DNA of 20,987 bases from a virus, in the IMG/VR virus record IMGVR_UViG_3300020457_000125, positions 1 through 20,987 of that record; one strand, written 5' to 3'. The position numbers and the translations under genes were made by a program. Numbering within the stretch: the stretch's first letter is position 1; every line of letters begins with the position of its first letter. Shown here piece after piece: positions 1-8,541 of this stretch. The notes under the pieces are model-generated. The model did no database searches. It was not told the origin of the DNA and saw nothing but the letters and a program-made list of their open reading frames with translations.

Positions 1-994
1 CACCTGGTAAAGTAGAAATATCTGTACCTCTACCACCCTCTCTACTTGGTAACCAAAAGTCTTCTAACATTGACATATAATTTCTATCGTCTCTTATCTC
101 ACCAGTAGCTGCGTCATATACAAGTTTGTTTCTGTATCTTGCCATAACGTCTCTTAAATATTGTTCAGCTTTCATTTTAGGCAAATTACCAACATCAATT
201 TTGAATATACGTCTTTCAGGCGCTCTTGCTATTCTGTAAATAACAGCAGCGTCTTCAATCATTCTTAATTGATTAACTGGTTTGATTGCTTTATGTAAGT
301 ATGATAAAATTATATTTTTATTCTGATCTATTAAACCTGATGGACAAAATGCGATAGTATCTACAGCGATTTTTATACCTTGTAAACTAGCACCACCTAC
401 ACCTCTTTCATTAAACAAAAAATACTCCATAGTTTCGTCTACTAAATTTGTAGCCGATGGAGCAACTCCGTCAGGTCTTCTCTTTCTTACTTCTCTGATT
501 TTTTTGATTTTCCGAGGATCAAGATATTTTAATTCTGTAATACCTTTCTTTCCTGATTCTGTATCAATAATTTTTTGGTAGTAAATTCTACCATCAACAT
601 ACCATCGTCTAAAGATGTCATGTCCTCTAGTATTAAATTGTAATAGTCTTAATACTTCAGAAAATTCTTCTTCTATTCTTCTCTTAATGTCCCTTCCATA
701 AGGCACATTATTTGTATTTAAATTTACAGCCTGTCTATTTTCATTGCTCACGATAGCTTCATTGATTATATCTTCAATGGCCATATCACATTCAGGATGT
801 ATTGAAATTTCTCTGTATCTTCTTATGAGATCCGCTTCAGTCTTTGCGTTCCCTTCCATGTCAAGGTGAGACGCAAAATACCCTCCAGCCGCTACAACTT
901 GTGTGCCGTCTTCGGCTTGTGGTACGCTAAAACTTTGTTTCGGATCGGATTTAGGCTTTTCTCTTGTTATCTTAAATCCAAAAAATTCTGCCAT
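1..994 (-). CDS. 20: Portal vertex protein gp20, partial (5' 331 codons)
   Basis: This is the N-terminal part of the T4-type portal protein, the dodecameric ring at the special head vertex through which DNA is packaged and to which the neck attaches. I translated it by eye from the ATG at 994, and the frame stays open to the window edge, giving 331 residues against 524 for full-length T4 gp20. Recognisable stretches are KIDVGNLPKMKAEQYLRDVM and YRNKLVYDA, followed by SMLEDFWLPSREGGRG, which are highly conserved in gp20 of marine T4-like phages and lie in the region used as a marine myovirus marker. The start is supported by GGAG seven bases upstream of the ATG. The gene lies downstream of a hairpin and a TATAAGTA late-promoter-like site, so it may begin its own transcript. 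The C-terminal part lies outside the window. Confidence 0.96.
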   Translation of the reverse strand, partial: MAEFFGFKITREKPKSDPKQSFSVPQAEDGTQVVAAGGYFASHLDMEGNAKTEADLIRRYREISIHPECDMAIEDIINEAIVSNENRQAVNLNTNNVPYGRDIKRRIEEEFSEVLRLLQFNTRGHDIFRRWYVDGRIYYQKIIDTESGKKGITELKYLDPRKIKKIREVRKRRPDGVAPSATNLVDETMEYFLFNERGVGGASLQGIKIAVDTIAFCPSGLIDQNKNIILSYLHKAIKPVNQLRMIEDAAVIYRIARAPERRIFKIDVGNLPKMKAEQYLRDVMARYRNKLVYDAATGEIRDDRNYMSMLEDFWLPSREGGRGTDISTLPG

Positions 995-1021
995 AATTTA
1001 ACTCCTTTTATTTCCTTTTAC

Positions 1022-1029
1022 TACTTATA
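1022..1029 (-). promoter_or_regulatory. Late-promoter-like octamer upstream of gp20
   Basis: The minus strand reads TATAAGTA, one base off the T4 late-promoter core TATAAATA. It sits about 28 bases before the gp20 ATG and just after the hairpin at 1040-1063 that could end the gp18-gp19 transcript. The terminator-then-promoter order fits a new late transcript for gp20. The mismatch keeps confidence moderate. Confidence 0.45.
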
Positions 1030-1039
1030 ATAGTTTTAA

Positions 1040-1063
1040 GAAGGCGGTTTTTAGGCCGCCTTC
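1040..1063 (-). terminator. Hairpin terminator after gp19
   Basis: GAAGGCGG at 1040-1047 pairs perfectly with CCGCCTTC at 1056-1063, leaving an 8-base loop. It begins about 13 bases past the gp19 stop. On the minus strand the downstream bases are T-containing but not a pure T-run (TTAAAACTATT), so termination may be partial. The stem is GC-rich in an AT-rich setting, which makes chance unlikely. Confidence 0.65.
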
Positions 1064-1075
1064 CAAATTTTTGTA

Positions 1076-1603
1076 TTACGTTGTAGTGTTTGTTTCAAAG
1101 TACTGATATTCAAACGTCACGCCAAAAGTTTCTACCTCTGTCGTTTCGGCCATACTTAAATCAATACCACCGATCTCTGTCGGAAATAAACCTCTCAAAG
1201 TATACGATTTTATGTTATTACCATTTCTGTCAAGATGATCTACAAATGCGTCAACTTGGTAATCAACTGGATTAGTTAATCCCTCGTTGTCAGTCATATT
1301 ATTGATACCATTCTGCCATCTTTCAAATGCGTTTCTTAATTTGAAATTTGTATCGTTTAGTACCGTAATTGACCATGACGGAATTGATCTGTCACCTGCA
1401 ATTTTAATTGCTCTACCTCTAAATGGAACGTTGATATTAGCAACGGTCATACTTGGTATAGATGTAGCTGTACATAAAAATGCTAAGTCTTCTATTTCTC
1501 CACCAACTTGTGCGTAACCAGGAAAAGGCATTGTAACCTTAAACTGATTGGCTCTTGAACCACCGCCTGCAAGTTTAGCTTTGAAATCGTTAATGTTTGC
1601 CAT
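1076..1603 (-). CDS. 19: Tail tube protein gp19
   Basis: This 175-residue protein matches T4-type gp19 in size and sequence character. gp19 stacks as hexameric rings to form the inner tail tube through which DNA passes and which the contracting sheath drives into the host. Visible family features are the N-terminal ANINDFKAKL and RANQFKVTMPFPGY segments, the IPSMTVANINVPFRGR stretch, and the C-terminal ETFGVTFEYQYFE strand. It follows the sheath gene with only 17 bases between them and has its own AGAGGAG ribosome site, so it is probably co-transcribed with gp18 from the promoter at 3639-3646. The hairpin at 1040-1063 follows the stop. Nothing looks broken. Confidence 0.95.
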   Translation of the reverse strand: MANINDFKAKLAGGGSRANQFKVTMPFPGYAQVGGEIEDLAFLCTATSIPSMTVANINVPFRGRAIKIAGDRSIPSWSITVLNDTNFKLRNAFERWQNGINNMTDNEGLTNPVDYQVDAFVDHLDRNGNNIKSYTLRGLFPTEIGGIDLSMAETTEVETFGVTFEYQYFETNTTT

Positions 1604-1620
1604 TTTTTATTTCTCCTCTA

Positions 1621-3543
1621 TTAACCTGCAACCTCTTCAAAAGAGACGCCAGTTCGTGTTGCGATGAATTGTAAAGTGATAAAGTTAATGCTTCTAGCAG
1701 GTTTAATGAAAATCTCCGCTATAAACTCGTTTCTATCAATTACTTCACCTGTGTTGTTAGTTTCGTCACAAAGAACCATAAAGTCTGTGATTCCTCGTCT
1801 ACCTTGTACTTCTCTTAAAAAAGGCTCTACTATGTTTCTAAAGTTTGCTCTTGTAAACTCATCGTTAAACTCAAACAATTGAAATTTAGAAGCAGTTGAG
1901 ATTGCCTTCTCTAGTACTATAAACAGTCTTCTTACATTGATTCTATCAAATGCTGAAGGAGCAGATAAACCAGTTTTATCTCCAAACAATACTGTACCTT
2001 GGCCTGGGAATGTAACCACTGGGTTAATTCTTGCTTTGTACAATTCGTCTCTTTGAGATTTACTTGGATTATATGCTAACTTAACAGCGCCTCTGATAAC
2101 ACCTCTGTTTAATCCTGCTGGAGAAAACCAGCTGTCTGCGATTAAATCAGTTCTAGCAGAAAGACCTGCCATATCACCATTTAATGGTACAAATCTGTAT
2201 ACGTCATTGTATCTGTCGTATTGGTATTTGTAACCACTATCTAACACTACGTAAGAAGAAGAACGGATACCGTTCATAAATGCTTTTACGTTTTGTGTTT
2301 GTGTGATTGACGAAGCTACATTACAAACATCTGCTCTCTCTGGAGATACAAATGCTATAGCGTCTTTTCTTTTTTCTGCTATTGTTATTAGGTCATCAAC
2401 GTGAGTTGCGTCACACGTACCAGCGATAAGTAAACCAACGTCAACTGTTTCCGAGTCTTCAAATTTCTCGTAAGCAGTTTTTCTTTCACCTGCTGTTGCA
2501 GCTGAACCGTCAGCACCATTTATTAAAGAATCAGTTTTTGGTGTATCAACTGCTGTGAAAGTTATTCCTGCAGCTGCTGAACCCCAATTTGATCCTGAAG
2601 CATGATGATCCATATTATAGATGTACGCTGATCTATTAAATAAAACGTCTCTGTAATAGTTTGAATCACCTTGTGGTGTTTTTGCGTCTGAAGCTTTTGA
2701 TACTTTATCATAAACTTCAATTACTTCGCCTGTTTTGCCTGTTATGTTACCGTCTTCGTCTACAACGACAATGTGCATTTCATCATTTACTCCTGATTTA
2801 GAAGTAGCGTAAGGAGAAGTTCCTGGAGCACCTGACACTATGTCATAGTATTCCCAAAGTCTTCTTACGTTTGCACCGTTAGCCGGTACTTGATGTAAAC
2901 CACCTTGTAGTGTATCCGCTCTAACGAAAGTAATATCGTTAGTGGCTACGTTTGTTATTTTATATTTTCTGCCATCGTAATCTGTTCCAGCAGCACTCGT
3001 TGAAAACTCAACGATATCGCCGACTGCAAAACCAGTTCCCGATGTTAACGTCACTGTCGTATGTCCAACTGACATAGCAGAGTCGTTCAATGTTGTCTTT
3101 GCGTCTTCTTGGAAAGCAGTTGCGCTATAACAAGCAGATACTTTAAGGCCATTGCCCCAAACTCCTGCTGTTCTAGCCGCCCATTCTCCTACAGACGCCT
3201 GACCAGCACCGTAATTGTCCTGGTAGTCTTGTGTATTTTTGATAGCAATTGCTGAACCTGAAACGGCTGCGTTTGCTAAACCAGTATTTTGTACTCGTAC
3301 TACTCTTAATGCGTTAGAGTAAGATAAGAAGTTTGCAGCTGAAAAAAACGCTTCAAAGTTATTTGAATCGGGTTTTCCAAAAACACTTACTAACTCTTGT
3401 TCACTAGAGATTGATGTAATCTCATCCAAAGGACCTTTACGGAATTCTCCAGCAAAAGCGCCTATTGAAGTTGATACAGCAGGAATGATTCTAGTTAAGT
3501 CTCTTTCCTGTACAAGAACACCTGGTGATACTTGAAATGCCAT
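1621..3543 (-). CDS. 18: Tail sheath protein gp18
   Basis: This 640-residue protein is the contractile tail sheath, close in length to T4 gp18 (659). It forms the outer helical tube that shortens on infection. The N-terminus (FQVSPGVLVQERDLTRIIP) and the C-terminal part (FLREVQGRRGITDFMVLCD, then a PARSINFITLQFIATRTG strand) are characteristic of phage sheath proteins, whose conserved core carries the subunit-linking strands. The central part, roughly residues 130-370, is Gly/Ala/Thr/Asp-rich and probably holds the exposed variable domains; that is inferred from family architecture. The start is supported by AGAGGAG upstream. A 119-base gap before it holds a TATAAATA late promoter and a small hairpin. 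Confidence 0.96.
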   Translation of the reverse strand: MAFQVSPGVLVQERDLTRIIPAVSTSIGAFAGEFRKGPLDEITSISSEQELVSVFGKPDSNNFEAFFSAANFLSYSNALRVVRVQNTGLANAAVSGSAIAIKNTQDYQDNYGAGQASVGEWAARTAGVWGNGLKVSACYSATAFQEDAKTTLNDSAMSVGHTTVTLTSGTGFAVGDIVEFSTSAAGTDYDGRKYKITNVATNDITFVRADTLQGGLHQVPANGANVRRLWEYYDIVSGAPGTSPYATSKSGVNDEMHIVVVDEDGNITGKTGEVIEVYDKVSKASDAKTPQGDSNYYRDVLFNRSAYIYNMDHHASGSNWGSAAAGITFTAVDTPKTDSLINGADGSAATAGERKTAYEKFEDSETVDVGLLIAGTCDATHVDDLITIAEKRKDAIAFVSPERADVCNVASSITQTQNVKAFMNGIRSSSYVVLDSGYKYQYDRYNDVYRFVPLNGDMAGLSARTDLIADSWFSPAGLNRGVIRGAVKLAYNPSKSQRDELYKARINPVVTFPGQGTVLFGDKTGLSAPSAFDRINVRRLFIVLEKAISTASKFQLFEFNDEFTRANFRNIVEPFLREVQGRRGITDFMVLCDETNNTGEVIDRNEFIAEIFIKPARSINFITLQFIATRTGVSFEEVAG

Positions 3544-3599
3544 AGGTTATTCTCCTCTTAATTAGCTAATTATTAATCTTATATTATATTTCACAACCT

Positions 3600-3615
3600 T
3601 GTAAGTTTTCTTACA
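3600..3615 (-). other. Small hairpin in the gp18 leader
   Basis: TGTAAG (3600-3605) and CTTACA (3610-3615) can pair around a 4-base loop. The element lies between the late promoter at 3639-3646 and the gp18 start, so it would be in the 5' leader of the sheath mRNA. It lacks a T-run and is not an obvious terminator. A role in RNA stability or translation is possible but unproven. Confidence 0.35.
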
Positions 3616-3638
3616 TCCATATTTAAAGCCAGTACAGA

Positions 3639-3646
3639 TATTTATA
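3639..3646 (-). promoter_or_regulatory. Late promoter for gp18-gp19
   Basis: The minus strand carries an exact TATAAATA, the core recognised in T4 by the late sigma factor gp55. It lies between the gp17 stop and gp18, about 96 bases before the sheath ATG. This gap is the longest in the gp13-gp19 run. A dedicated promoter fits the need for many copies of sheath and tube protein. Confidence 0.75.
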
Positions 3647-3662
3647 ATATCAAGAAAATAGA

Positions 3663-5294
3663 CTATTGTCCTTTTCTAGACACAGGAAACCATCTGGTAC
3701 CATATTCATCTACTGTTTCCTCGTCTTCAGGATCGGTCACACCATCGTCTACAAATCCGAACGGTGCCATATCCTGCTCTATTAAATTTCGTTGTTCCTC
3801 GTACATTTTTTGACGTGCATTTGTATTAGTCAACTCTTTAAAATAAGGTTGATTAGACAACCAACCAAATATAACTAAACACATCATTAAATCATCATTG
3901 GAACCGTCTTCAGCCTGCCAACTTTGACCTCTTTTTGTAAAGGTTGACATCTCCTGAATAATGTTAAAATCGTTTACTACTATCTTATCTCCTTCAATAA
4001 GTGTCTTTAAATTAGAACAACCGACTTTCTTAATTGCCTTTGTCATACGAACACCTATAGATGAGCCTCGGCCACTATACATAGCACCCAATATTTGACC
4101 AGCACGACCTTTTTGTGTTGTCATTAATATATTAGGATACTCTATCTCAAATTGTAAAGCTTCTGCAACTTGTTGGCCTATATCGTTTACCTCTGTTAAT
4201 ATATGTGCCTCATTATAATTCTTACAAACTTTAGATATCATATTAGGAAATACAAAAGGTTTAATTTCATTACTTCTAAATTTAGCAACAACCTTGTAAG
4301 GCATTTTAGTCACATCAAATACCAGAAAGGCAGAATAATCTTTATCTACACCACGTGAAACATCTACAGAGGCCACATAAGTATGACCTTTAATTGCGTC
4401 TTCGTATATGTCAACACCTTGAGCAGATTTTAATGGTGTTAAATAAGGTATTTGTTTTATTTTAGCAGCTGATATTAAAGTGTTAACTGAACCTAAAAAT
4501 TCACACTCAAACTCTTGCTGAAATTGTTCCTCACTTGTATTACGTATTGTTTGTTCTTTCCATTTTTCATCACGACCTGGTACTTCACTCCAATGTACTT
4601 CAATAGGCATATAATCATTTTTCTTATTAACAGCATCCATCCAAATCTTATAGTACATGTTCATACCATAAGGCGTAGATACAATAATCATTTTAGTTTT
4701 TGTACCAGCAGATATCGTAGGATAAACTGAGCTAAAAAACATTTCGGCAATATTGGTAGGTACGAAAGCAAACTCATCAAGAAATATAATATTAAAAGAA
4801 CCACCTCTTATAGCACTTGAAGATGTAGCAGCCGCCACAATAACTGATTTATTTTCTAATTCTATATTACCTTTGTTCCAATTAATTACACCTTGTTGTA
4901 ACCACTTTGGTAAATTTTCATATGCTAATTGTACTCTGCCTAAAATATCTCTAGCAGTAGAGGACTTATTGGCAAGTATGGCAATATTACTGTTTGGATT
5001 AAATAATGCATAGTGTAATAGATACGAAACGGTAGTTGTTGACTTACCTGATTGTCTAGGTAGTTTGCAAATTGTAAATCTATTGTTATGTATCGTATTT
5101 ACTATGGTCTTTTGAAAATCATACATGTTAAAAGGTACTAAACCCTCGTCAAGTGATACAATACGGATATAATTTTCCATAAAGTAAATAGGGTCTTTAG
5201 AACATTTTTCAAATTCTATTATTTGTTCTTTAGTAAACTCAACAGGAGTATTAATCTTTTTAAGATTAGGATTTCCTAAATACGCTTCACTCAT
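3663..5294 (-). CDS. 17: Terminase large subunit gp17
   Basis: This is the ATPase/nuclease motor that pumps DNA into the prohead and cuts headful ends; 543 residues against 610 in T4. The ATPase domain occupies about residues 55-270: Walker A is LPRQSGKST (78-86), Walker B with the catalytic acid is IIFLDE (169-174), and the coupling motif is STP (206-208). The nuclease domain occupies about 300-480 with an RNase H-like fold and candidate metal-binding acids D311 (SVDVSRG), E368 (TEVND) and D467/D468 (SNDDLM), matching the D-E-D triad of T4 gp17. The acidic C-terminal tail (about 515-530) is a phage-specific extension. The ATG lies 3 bases past the gp16 stop and its GGAG site overlaps the gp16 3' end, suggesting translational coupling. 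Confidence 0.97.
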   Translation of the reverse strand: MSEAYLGNPNLKKINTPVEFTKEQIIEFEKCSKDPIYFMENYIRIVSLDEGLVPFNMYDFQKTIVNTIHNNRFTICKLPRQSGKSTTTVSYLLHYALFNPNSNIAILANKSSTARDILGRVQLAYENLPKWLQQGVINWNKGNIELENKSVIVAAATSSSAIRGGSFNIIFLDEFAFVPTNIAEMFFSSVYPTISAGTKTKMIIVSTPYGMNMYYKIWMDAVNKKNDYMPIEVHWSEVPGRDEKWKEQTIRNTSEEQFQQEFECEFLGSVNTLISAAKIKQIPYLTPLKSAQGVDIYEDAIKGHTYVASVDVSRGVDKDYSAFLVFDVTKMPYKVVAKFRSNEIKPFVFPNMISKVCKNYNEAHILTEVNDIGQQVAEALQFEIEYPNILMTTQKGRAGQILGAMYSGRGSSIGVRMTKAIKKVGCSNLKTLIEGDKIVVNDFNIIQEMSTFTKRGQSWQAEDGSNDDLMMCLVIFGWLSNQPYFKELTNTNARQKMYEEQRNLIEQDMAPFGFVDDGVTDPEDEETVDEYGTRWFPVSRKGQ

Positions 5295-5297
5295 TGT

Positions 5298-5771
5298 TTA
5301 CTCCTTTTTTGGAGTAATATTTTTCTCAATTGTTTCATCTTCTTGTTTTCTGTTTAACATTTTCTGCAACTCGGCAGTGGAGCCAACAAAAAGAGCATTT
5401 TTAACGTTTGTACTTGCCGATTTAGGCACTTGTTTTAAATCTTTTAATTTTTTCTGTAAGTCTTGTAGTTTATCTACCGTTTGTGCAACTTGTCCTAATA
5501 ATTGACCTGCAACTTCATATGCTCTAGGGTGTTGTCCTTCTTTTGCAATTTCTAATATTCCTTCAATAGCTTCATTACCTTTATCTATTAGATTATAATA
5601 ACTATCTCTACTATAAGAGTAATCTTGATTAATATCTTTTTCCGTTTTTACGTCAACCTCTCCTTTTGGTCTTTCCACAGGTGGTTGAAACTCTTTTGTT
5701 TCTTCTACTTTGTTTTCCGGTTTAGATTCTAATCCTAGAATCTCATTTACTTTGTCTTCCAAATTTGCCAT
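5298..5771 (-). CDS. 16: Terminase small subunit gp16
   Basis: This 157-residue protein is the small terminase subunit, which forms a ring, recognises concatemeric DNA and regulates gp17. T4 gp16 is 164 residues, so the length fits. The conserved core is the helical stretch YNLIDKGNEAIEGILEIAKE (about 59-78), followed by HPRAYEVAGQLLGQVA and a heptad-like KLQDLQKKLKDLK coiled coil (about 100-115). The N-terminal third is charged and Pro/Glu/Lys-rich and is probably disordered. It lies between gp15 and gp17 with 2- and 3-base gaps, the T4 gene order. The call rests on synteny and the marine-phage gp16 core, since this family diverges quickly. Confidence 0.92.
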   Translation of the reverse strand: MANLEDKVNEILGLESKPENKVEETKEFQPPVERPKGEVDVKTEKDINQDYSYSRDSYYNLIDKGNEAIEGILEIAKEGQHPRAYEVAGQLLGQVAQTVDKLQDLQKKLKDLKQVPKSASTNVKNALFVGSTAELQKMLNRKQEDETIEKNITPKKE

Positions 5772-5773
5772 AA

Positions 5774-6721
5774 TTATTCATCACTACCTGTTGTTGTGTT
5801 ATACTTCTTACCATCTGTAAAATTTTCTATTGTTGTTGTAAATCCAAAATCATCTGTCACATCTGCATTTGGTGGATTAGGTATAACTGTTATTCTTTCC
5901 TCTCTAGGAGTATTTACTGTATCTGTATCAGCATATAAATCTGATTGTACTTTTTTAATAACACCTTGACTGACTGTTGGTCCGAACAAGTATGTTTTTG
6001 CTGTAAAATTCATTGTATATATTACTGCTCTTCTATTTGTAAATGCACCATCATAACTGTCCTCATAATTTATACTATTTAAAATAATTGGTACGTCTCT
6101 TTTTACTTTTAATTGAGGCATAACATTTACTGTTACCGTATAGTCTGGTTGAAAGAAAGGTAATATTTGTTCTACTATTTGTAAACCATTTTCAGCAGTT
6201 GCTGTAAAACAATATACGTTTAAACTTATGTTATATGGTACAGGCGTCCAATTGTATAACGCTTTTTTAGAATCTTCAAAAGTTGTTTGCGATGTTTCTA
6301 ATAATGGAAACTCTGCATTACCTGTTGTAGCGTTTGCTTCTTCTAACATAATAAAACCACTGTCATCTTCCATTGCTACCTGATCCATTAGAGCAACCCT
6401 TTGGTCTCTAGTCAAAGGAGTTTTCTCATGTTTAATCTTTTGCATTCTAGTTAACTTTCTAGTAGGGTCATATGATAAACCTGATATTTCAAAACCCATT
6501 CTAGGTAAAGTGACAGCAAATGATCTGTCGTCTAAATCTGCTTGTTGGTCTAATCTAACTAAAAATTTTTCTTTAGGCGCATATGCTAAAGGTACTTTTA
6601 TTCTTTGTAATACGGCACCAGTATCCTTATTCTTACTTTCAATAACTATATTATTAAATAGTTGACCGAAAGCAATAATAATCTTTCTTAATCCTTCATT
6701 ATAAAACGGTGTGCCGAACAT
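5774..6721 (-). CDS. 15: Tail terminator / sheath stabiliser gp15
   Basis: This is the 315-residue counterpart of T4 gp15 (272 residues), the hexameric ring that caps the head-proximal end of the sheath and tube and joins the tail to the neck. The N-terminus MFGTPFYNEGLRKIIIAFGQ and the following FNNIVIESKN and VPLAYAPKEKFLVRL segments are typical of gp15 in T4-like phages. The C-terminal 45 residues are Thr/Asn/Asp-rich and look flexible. The ATG follows the stop of the 58-codon ORF by only 3 bases, and an AAAGGA in that ORF's 3' end could serve as ribosome site, so the genes are probably coupled. Confidence 0.93.
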   Translation of the reverse strand: MFGTPFYNEGLRKIIIAFGQLFNNIVIESKNKDTGAVLQRIKVPLAYAPKEKFLVRLDQQADLDDRSFAVTLPRMGFEISGLSYDPTRKLTRMQKIKHEKTPLTRDQRVALMDQVAMEDDSGFIMLEEANATTGNAEFPLLETSQTTFEDSKKALYNWTPVPYNISLNVYCFTATAENGLQIVEQILPFFQPDYTVTVNVMPQLKVKRDVPIILNSINYEDSYDGAFTNRRAVIYTMNFTAKTYLFGPTVSQGVIKKVQSDLYADTDTVNTPREERITVIPNPPNADVTDDFGFTTTIENFTDGKKYNTTTGSDE

Positions 6722-6724
6722 TTA

Positions 6725-6901
6725 TTATTTTTCCTTTGTCTTATGAGTCTTGCCAGTATTTTTACCTTTTTTAAAAACGTAATCAAACGTGCCGTTTGCA
6801 CCAGCTACTACTTCATTTTTTAATGTTTTAAATAATTGTAAATCTTTTAATTTTTTGGCTTGTTTACTTGTGTAAGATATTAAACCTTTTACGTCTCTCA
6901 T
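6725..6901 (-). CDS. Small basic protein between gp14 and gp15 (58 aa)
   Basis: Read from the sequence directly: ATG at 6901, stop TAA at 6725-6727 followed at once by a second TAA. The 58-residue product begins MRDVKGLISYTSKQAKKLKD, has a Lys-rich first half with helix-like character (KQAKKLKDLQLFKTLKN), a middle VVAGANGTFDYVF segment, and a Lys-rich tail (KKGKNTGKTHKTKEK). Its ATG overlaps the gp14 stop as ATGA, and its stop lies 3 bases before the gp15 ATG. It therefore fills the gp14-gp15 gap exactly and keeps the coupling pattern of the operon. I do not recognise a family. A small packaging, neck or nucleic-acid-binding protein is conceivable from the basic composition, but that is a guess. 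Confidence 0.8.
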   Translation of the reverse strand: MRDVKGLISYTSKQAKKLKDLQLFKTLKNEVVAGANGTFDYVFKKGKNTGKTHKTKEK

Positions 6902-7707
6902 ACTTCATCTACCTCCCCAAATGGATTTCTTTCTGTAAAGTCTAACACATCATCAGCAACACTAGCTGTATCAAAGCCAGCCGCTGTATCTAAATCTAAA
7001 TTTTGTGCATATGTAGACTGTGTTTGAACCGTAACCTTTGTACTATCATAACTTTCATTAATTAAGAAGTTAGCATTACCTGAAGATTCATCATCTTGTT
7101 CAAGTTGAATAGTGCCTTTGCCATCTTCTAAATGTATTCTATCTACTAATAAGTTTGTAGAATAAGCTTCATCTTTATCGTCAATGCCTTGTACTCCAGT
7201 ATCCAATCCTTCGTTTGAGTATTCCCAACGTGTAACCCTTAATTTGTAAACTGGTAAATTTCCTAATTGAAAGAATGGTTCCTGATCTTCAACAAATTGA
7301 ATCTCAAAAAAACTATTCATTAAAGGAAAATATATAATATCTCCTTCGTTAGGTCTACCTTTTACGTTTAATGTTGTTCTAACGTCTACTTTATTATGAA
7401 AACGTCTTTTAGATACCATCAATGTAGTATCTTCTCTAATTTCTAATCCGAACTTATTGATTAATTCTTGCTGACCAGCAAATCCCTCGGTAGTTTCAAA
7501 ATACATTTCAATAGGAAAAGCATTTTTAAATTTACTATTAACGTCTTCACCTAATACTAAATCTCTATTTACAATATCTCTCGGCATATAGTAAACTAAA
7601 TTACCATATATTTTTAATCCTTCTATGATTAAATCTTCGTATAGATATTTCTCGGATGCATTTCCGATCCCATCTCCGTGCTGAAAGTATGGATTCATTA
7701 CTACCAT
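6898..7707 (-). CDS. 14: Neck protein gp14
   Basis: This 269-residue protein corresponds to T4 gp14 (256 residues), which with gp13 forms the neck that closes the filled head and receives the tail. The N-terminal NPYFQHG, followed by EDLIIEGLKIYGNLVYYMPR and later MVSKRRFHNK, are recognisable in T4-like neck proteins. The C-terminal part is acidic (many Asp/Glu) and ends in a short Asn-Pro-Phe-Gly segment. The annotated start gives MVVMNPYFQ; the internal Met at residue 4 would give MNPYFQ, the more family-like N-terminus, but a GGGT ahead of the first ATG makes either possible. It starts 7 bases past gp13 and overlaps the downstream 58-codon ORF by 4 bases (ATGA). Confidence 0.93.
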   Translation of the reverse strand: MVVMNPYFQHGDGIGNASEKYLYEDLIIEGLKIYGNLVYYMPRDIVNRDLVLGEDVNSKFKNAFPIEMYFETTEGFAGQQELINKFGLEIREDTTLMVSKRRFHNKVDVRTTLNVKGRPNEGDIIYFPLMNSFFEIQFVEDQEPFFQLGNLPVYKLRVTRWEYSNEGLDTGVQGIDDKDEAYSTNLLVDRIHLEDGKGTIQLEQDDESSGNANFLINESYDSTKVTVQTQSTYAQNLDLDTAAGFDTASVADDVLDFTERNPFGEVDEV

Positions 7708-7713
7708 AATTGT

Positions 7714-8526
7714 TTACCCTATTATGAAGTTATGAGGCTCTTCAAACGTTGTACGTATTTCTGTTTCTAATTTTTCACACTCTTGTAGTGATTCAGAATA
7801 TATTTGGCCTCCGTTAAGAGTCACACCACCTATCATAGCAACGCCGTTAAATTTAGACAGGTTTGCTCCCCATTGTTTTTTAAATAGTGTTGTGACATAT
7901 CTTTTTAACCATTGGTCATTATATACATCTGTAAATGTTTCTGGATCTAATTTTCTAAAACAATCTATTACCAAATATTCACCAACTTGTAAATCTTCTT
8001 TCCAATCCATATCAATGAATAGTTTGTTATCGTTTTGATTAAATCTTAATGGCTTTTCACCTACTAATATATGATCTAAAAAATCCAATTGTCTCATAAC
8101 TATATCATAATTAACTACCGATGTTGAAGAAAAATCATAGAGATCATTTAATCTCATCTGATATCTTACATCAAATAAATTTAAACTTCCTTTACTTGAA
8201 AAAGGAAATATATTAGTGACAGATATAACTGATTCTGGAACTACGATATAATTTGCATTTTCTTTCCATGTTGTAGTTACCGAGTTTTTAGTTTGTGACT
8301 CTGATACGTCTCCATTAGTGACGATTCTATCATAATCTGCCTGTGTATATTGATATTTTAAATAACATCTTCTTATTGCATTCATATGATATTGAGAATA
8401 ATATTGTAAAGCTTCGTCAAGTCTATCCTCTAATTGATCATTGTCAACGTTAATTTCTATAACAGGTTGACCCAATGCTCTTAAAGCGTATTCTTTTAAC
8501 TGTTCTCTTGTTGTTGGTGTTGCCAT
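7714..8526 (-). CDS. 13: Neck protein gp13
   Basis: This 270-residue protein corresponds to T4 gp13 (309 residues), the neck component that binds beneath the portal after packaging and, with gp14, completes the head for tail joining. The N-terminal region is helical and typical: REQLKEYALRALGQPVIEIN, then DQLEDRLDEALQYYSQYH. Further on, QLDFLDHILVGEKPLRFNQN and YLVIDCFRKLDPETFTDVYN are family-like, and the C-terminus carries a hydrophobic WLKRYVTTLFKKQWGANLSK helix. It is the first recognisable T4 core gene after the fibre-like cluster, where T4 keeps gp13 just after wac. A weak AAGGG site and a GATAAATA octamer precede it. Confidence 0.93.
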   Translation of the reverse strand: MATPTTREQLKEYALRALGQPVIEINVDNDQLEDRLDEALQYYSQYHMNAIRRCYLKYQYTQADYDRIVTNGDVSESQTKNSVTTTWKENANYIVVPESVISVTNIFPFSSKGSLNLFDVRYQMRLNDLYDFSSTSVVNYDIVMRQLDFLDHILVGEKPLRFNQNDNKLFIDMDWKEDLQVGEYLVIDCFRKLDPETFTDVYNDQWLKRYVTTLFKKQWGANLSKFNGVAMIGGVTLNGGQIYSESLQECEKLETEIRTTFEEPHNFIIG

Positions 8527-8531
8527 GTTTA

Positions 8532-8539
8532 TATTTATC
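8532..8539 (-). promoter_or_regulatory. Weak late-promoter-like octamer before gp13
   Basis: The minus strand reads GATAAATA, one base off the late core. It lies only 6 bases from the gp13 ATG, so a transcript starting from it would probably begin inside the gene. It is more likely a chance match in the ribosome-site region than a working promoter. Confidence 0.2.
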
Positions 8540-8541
8540 CC

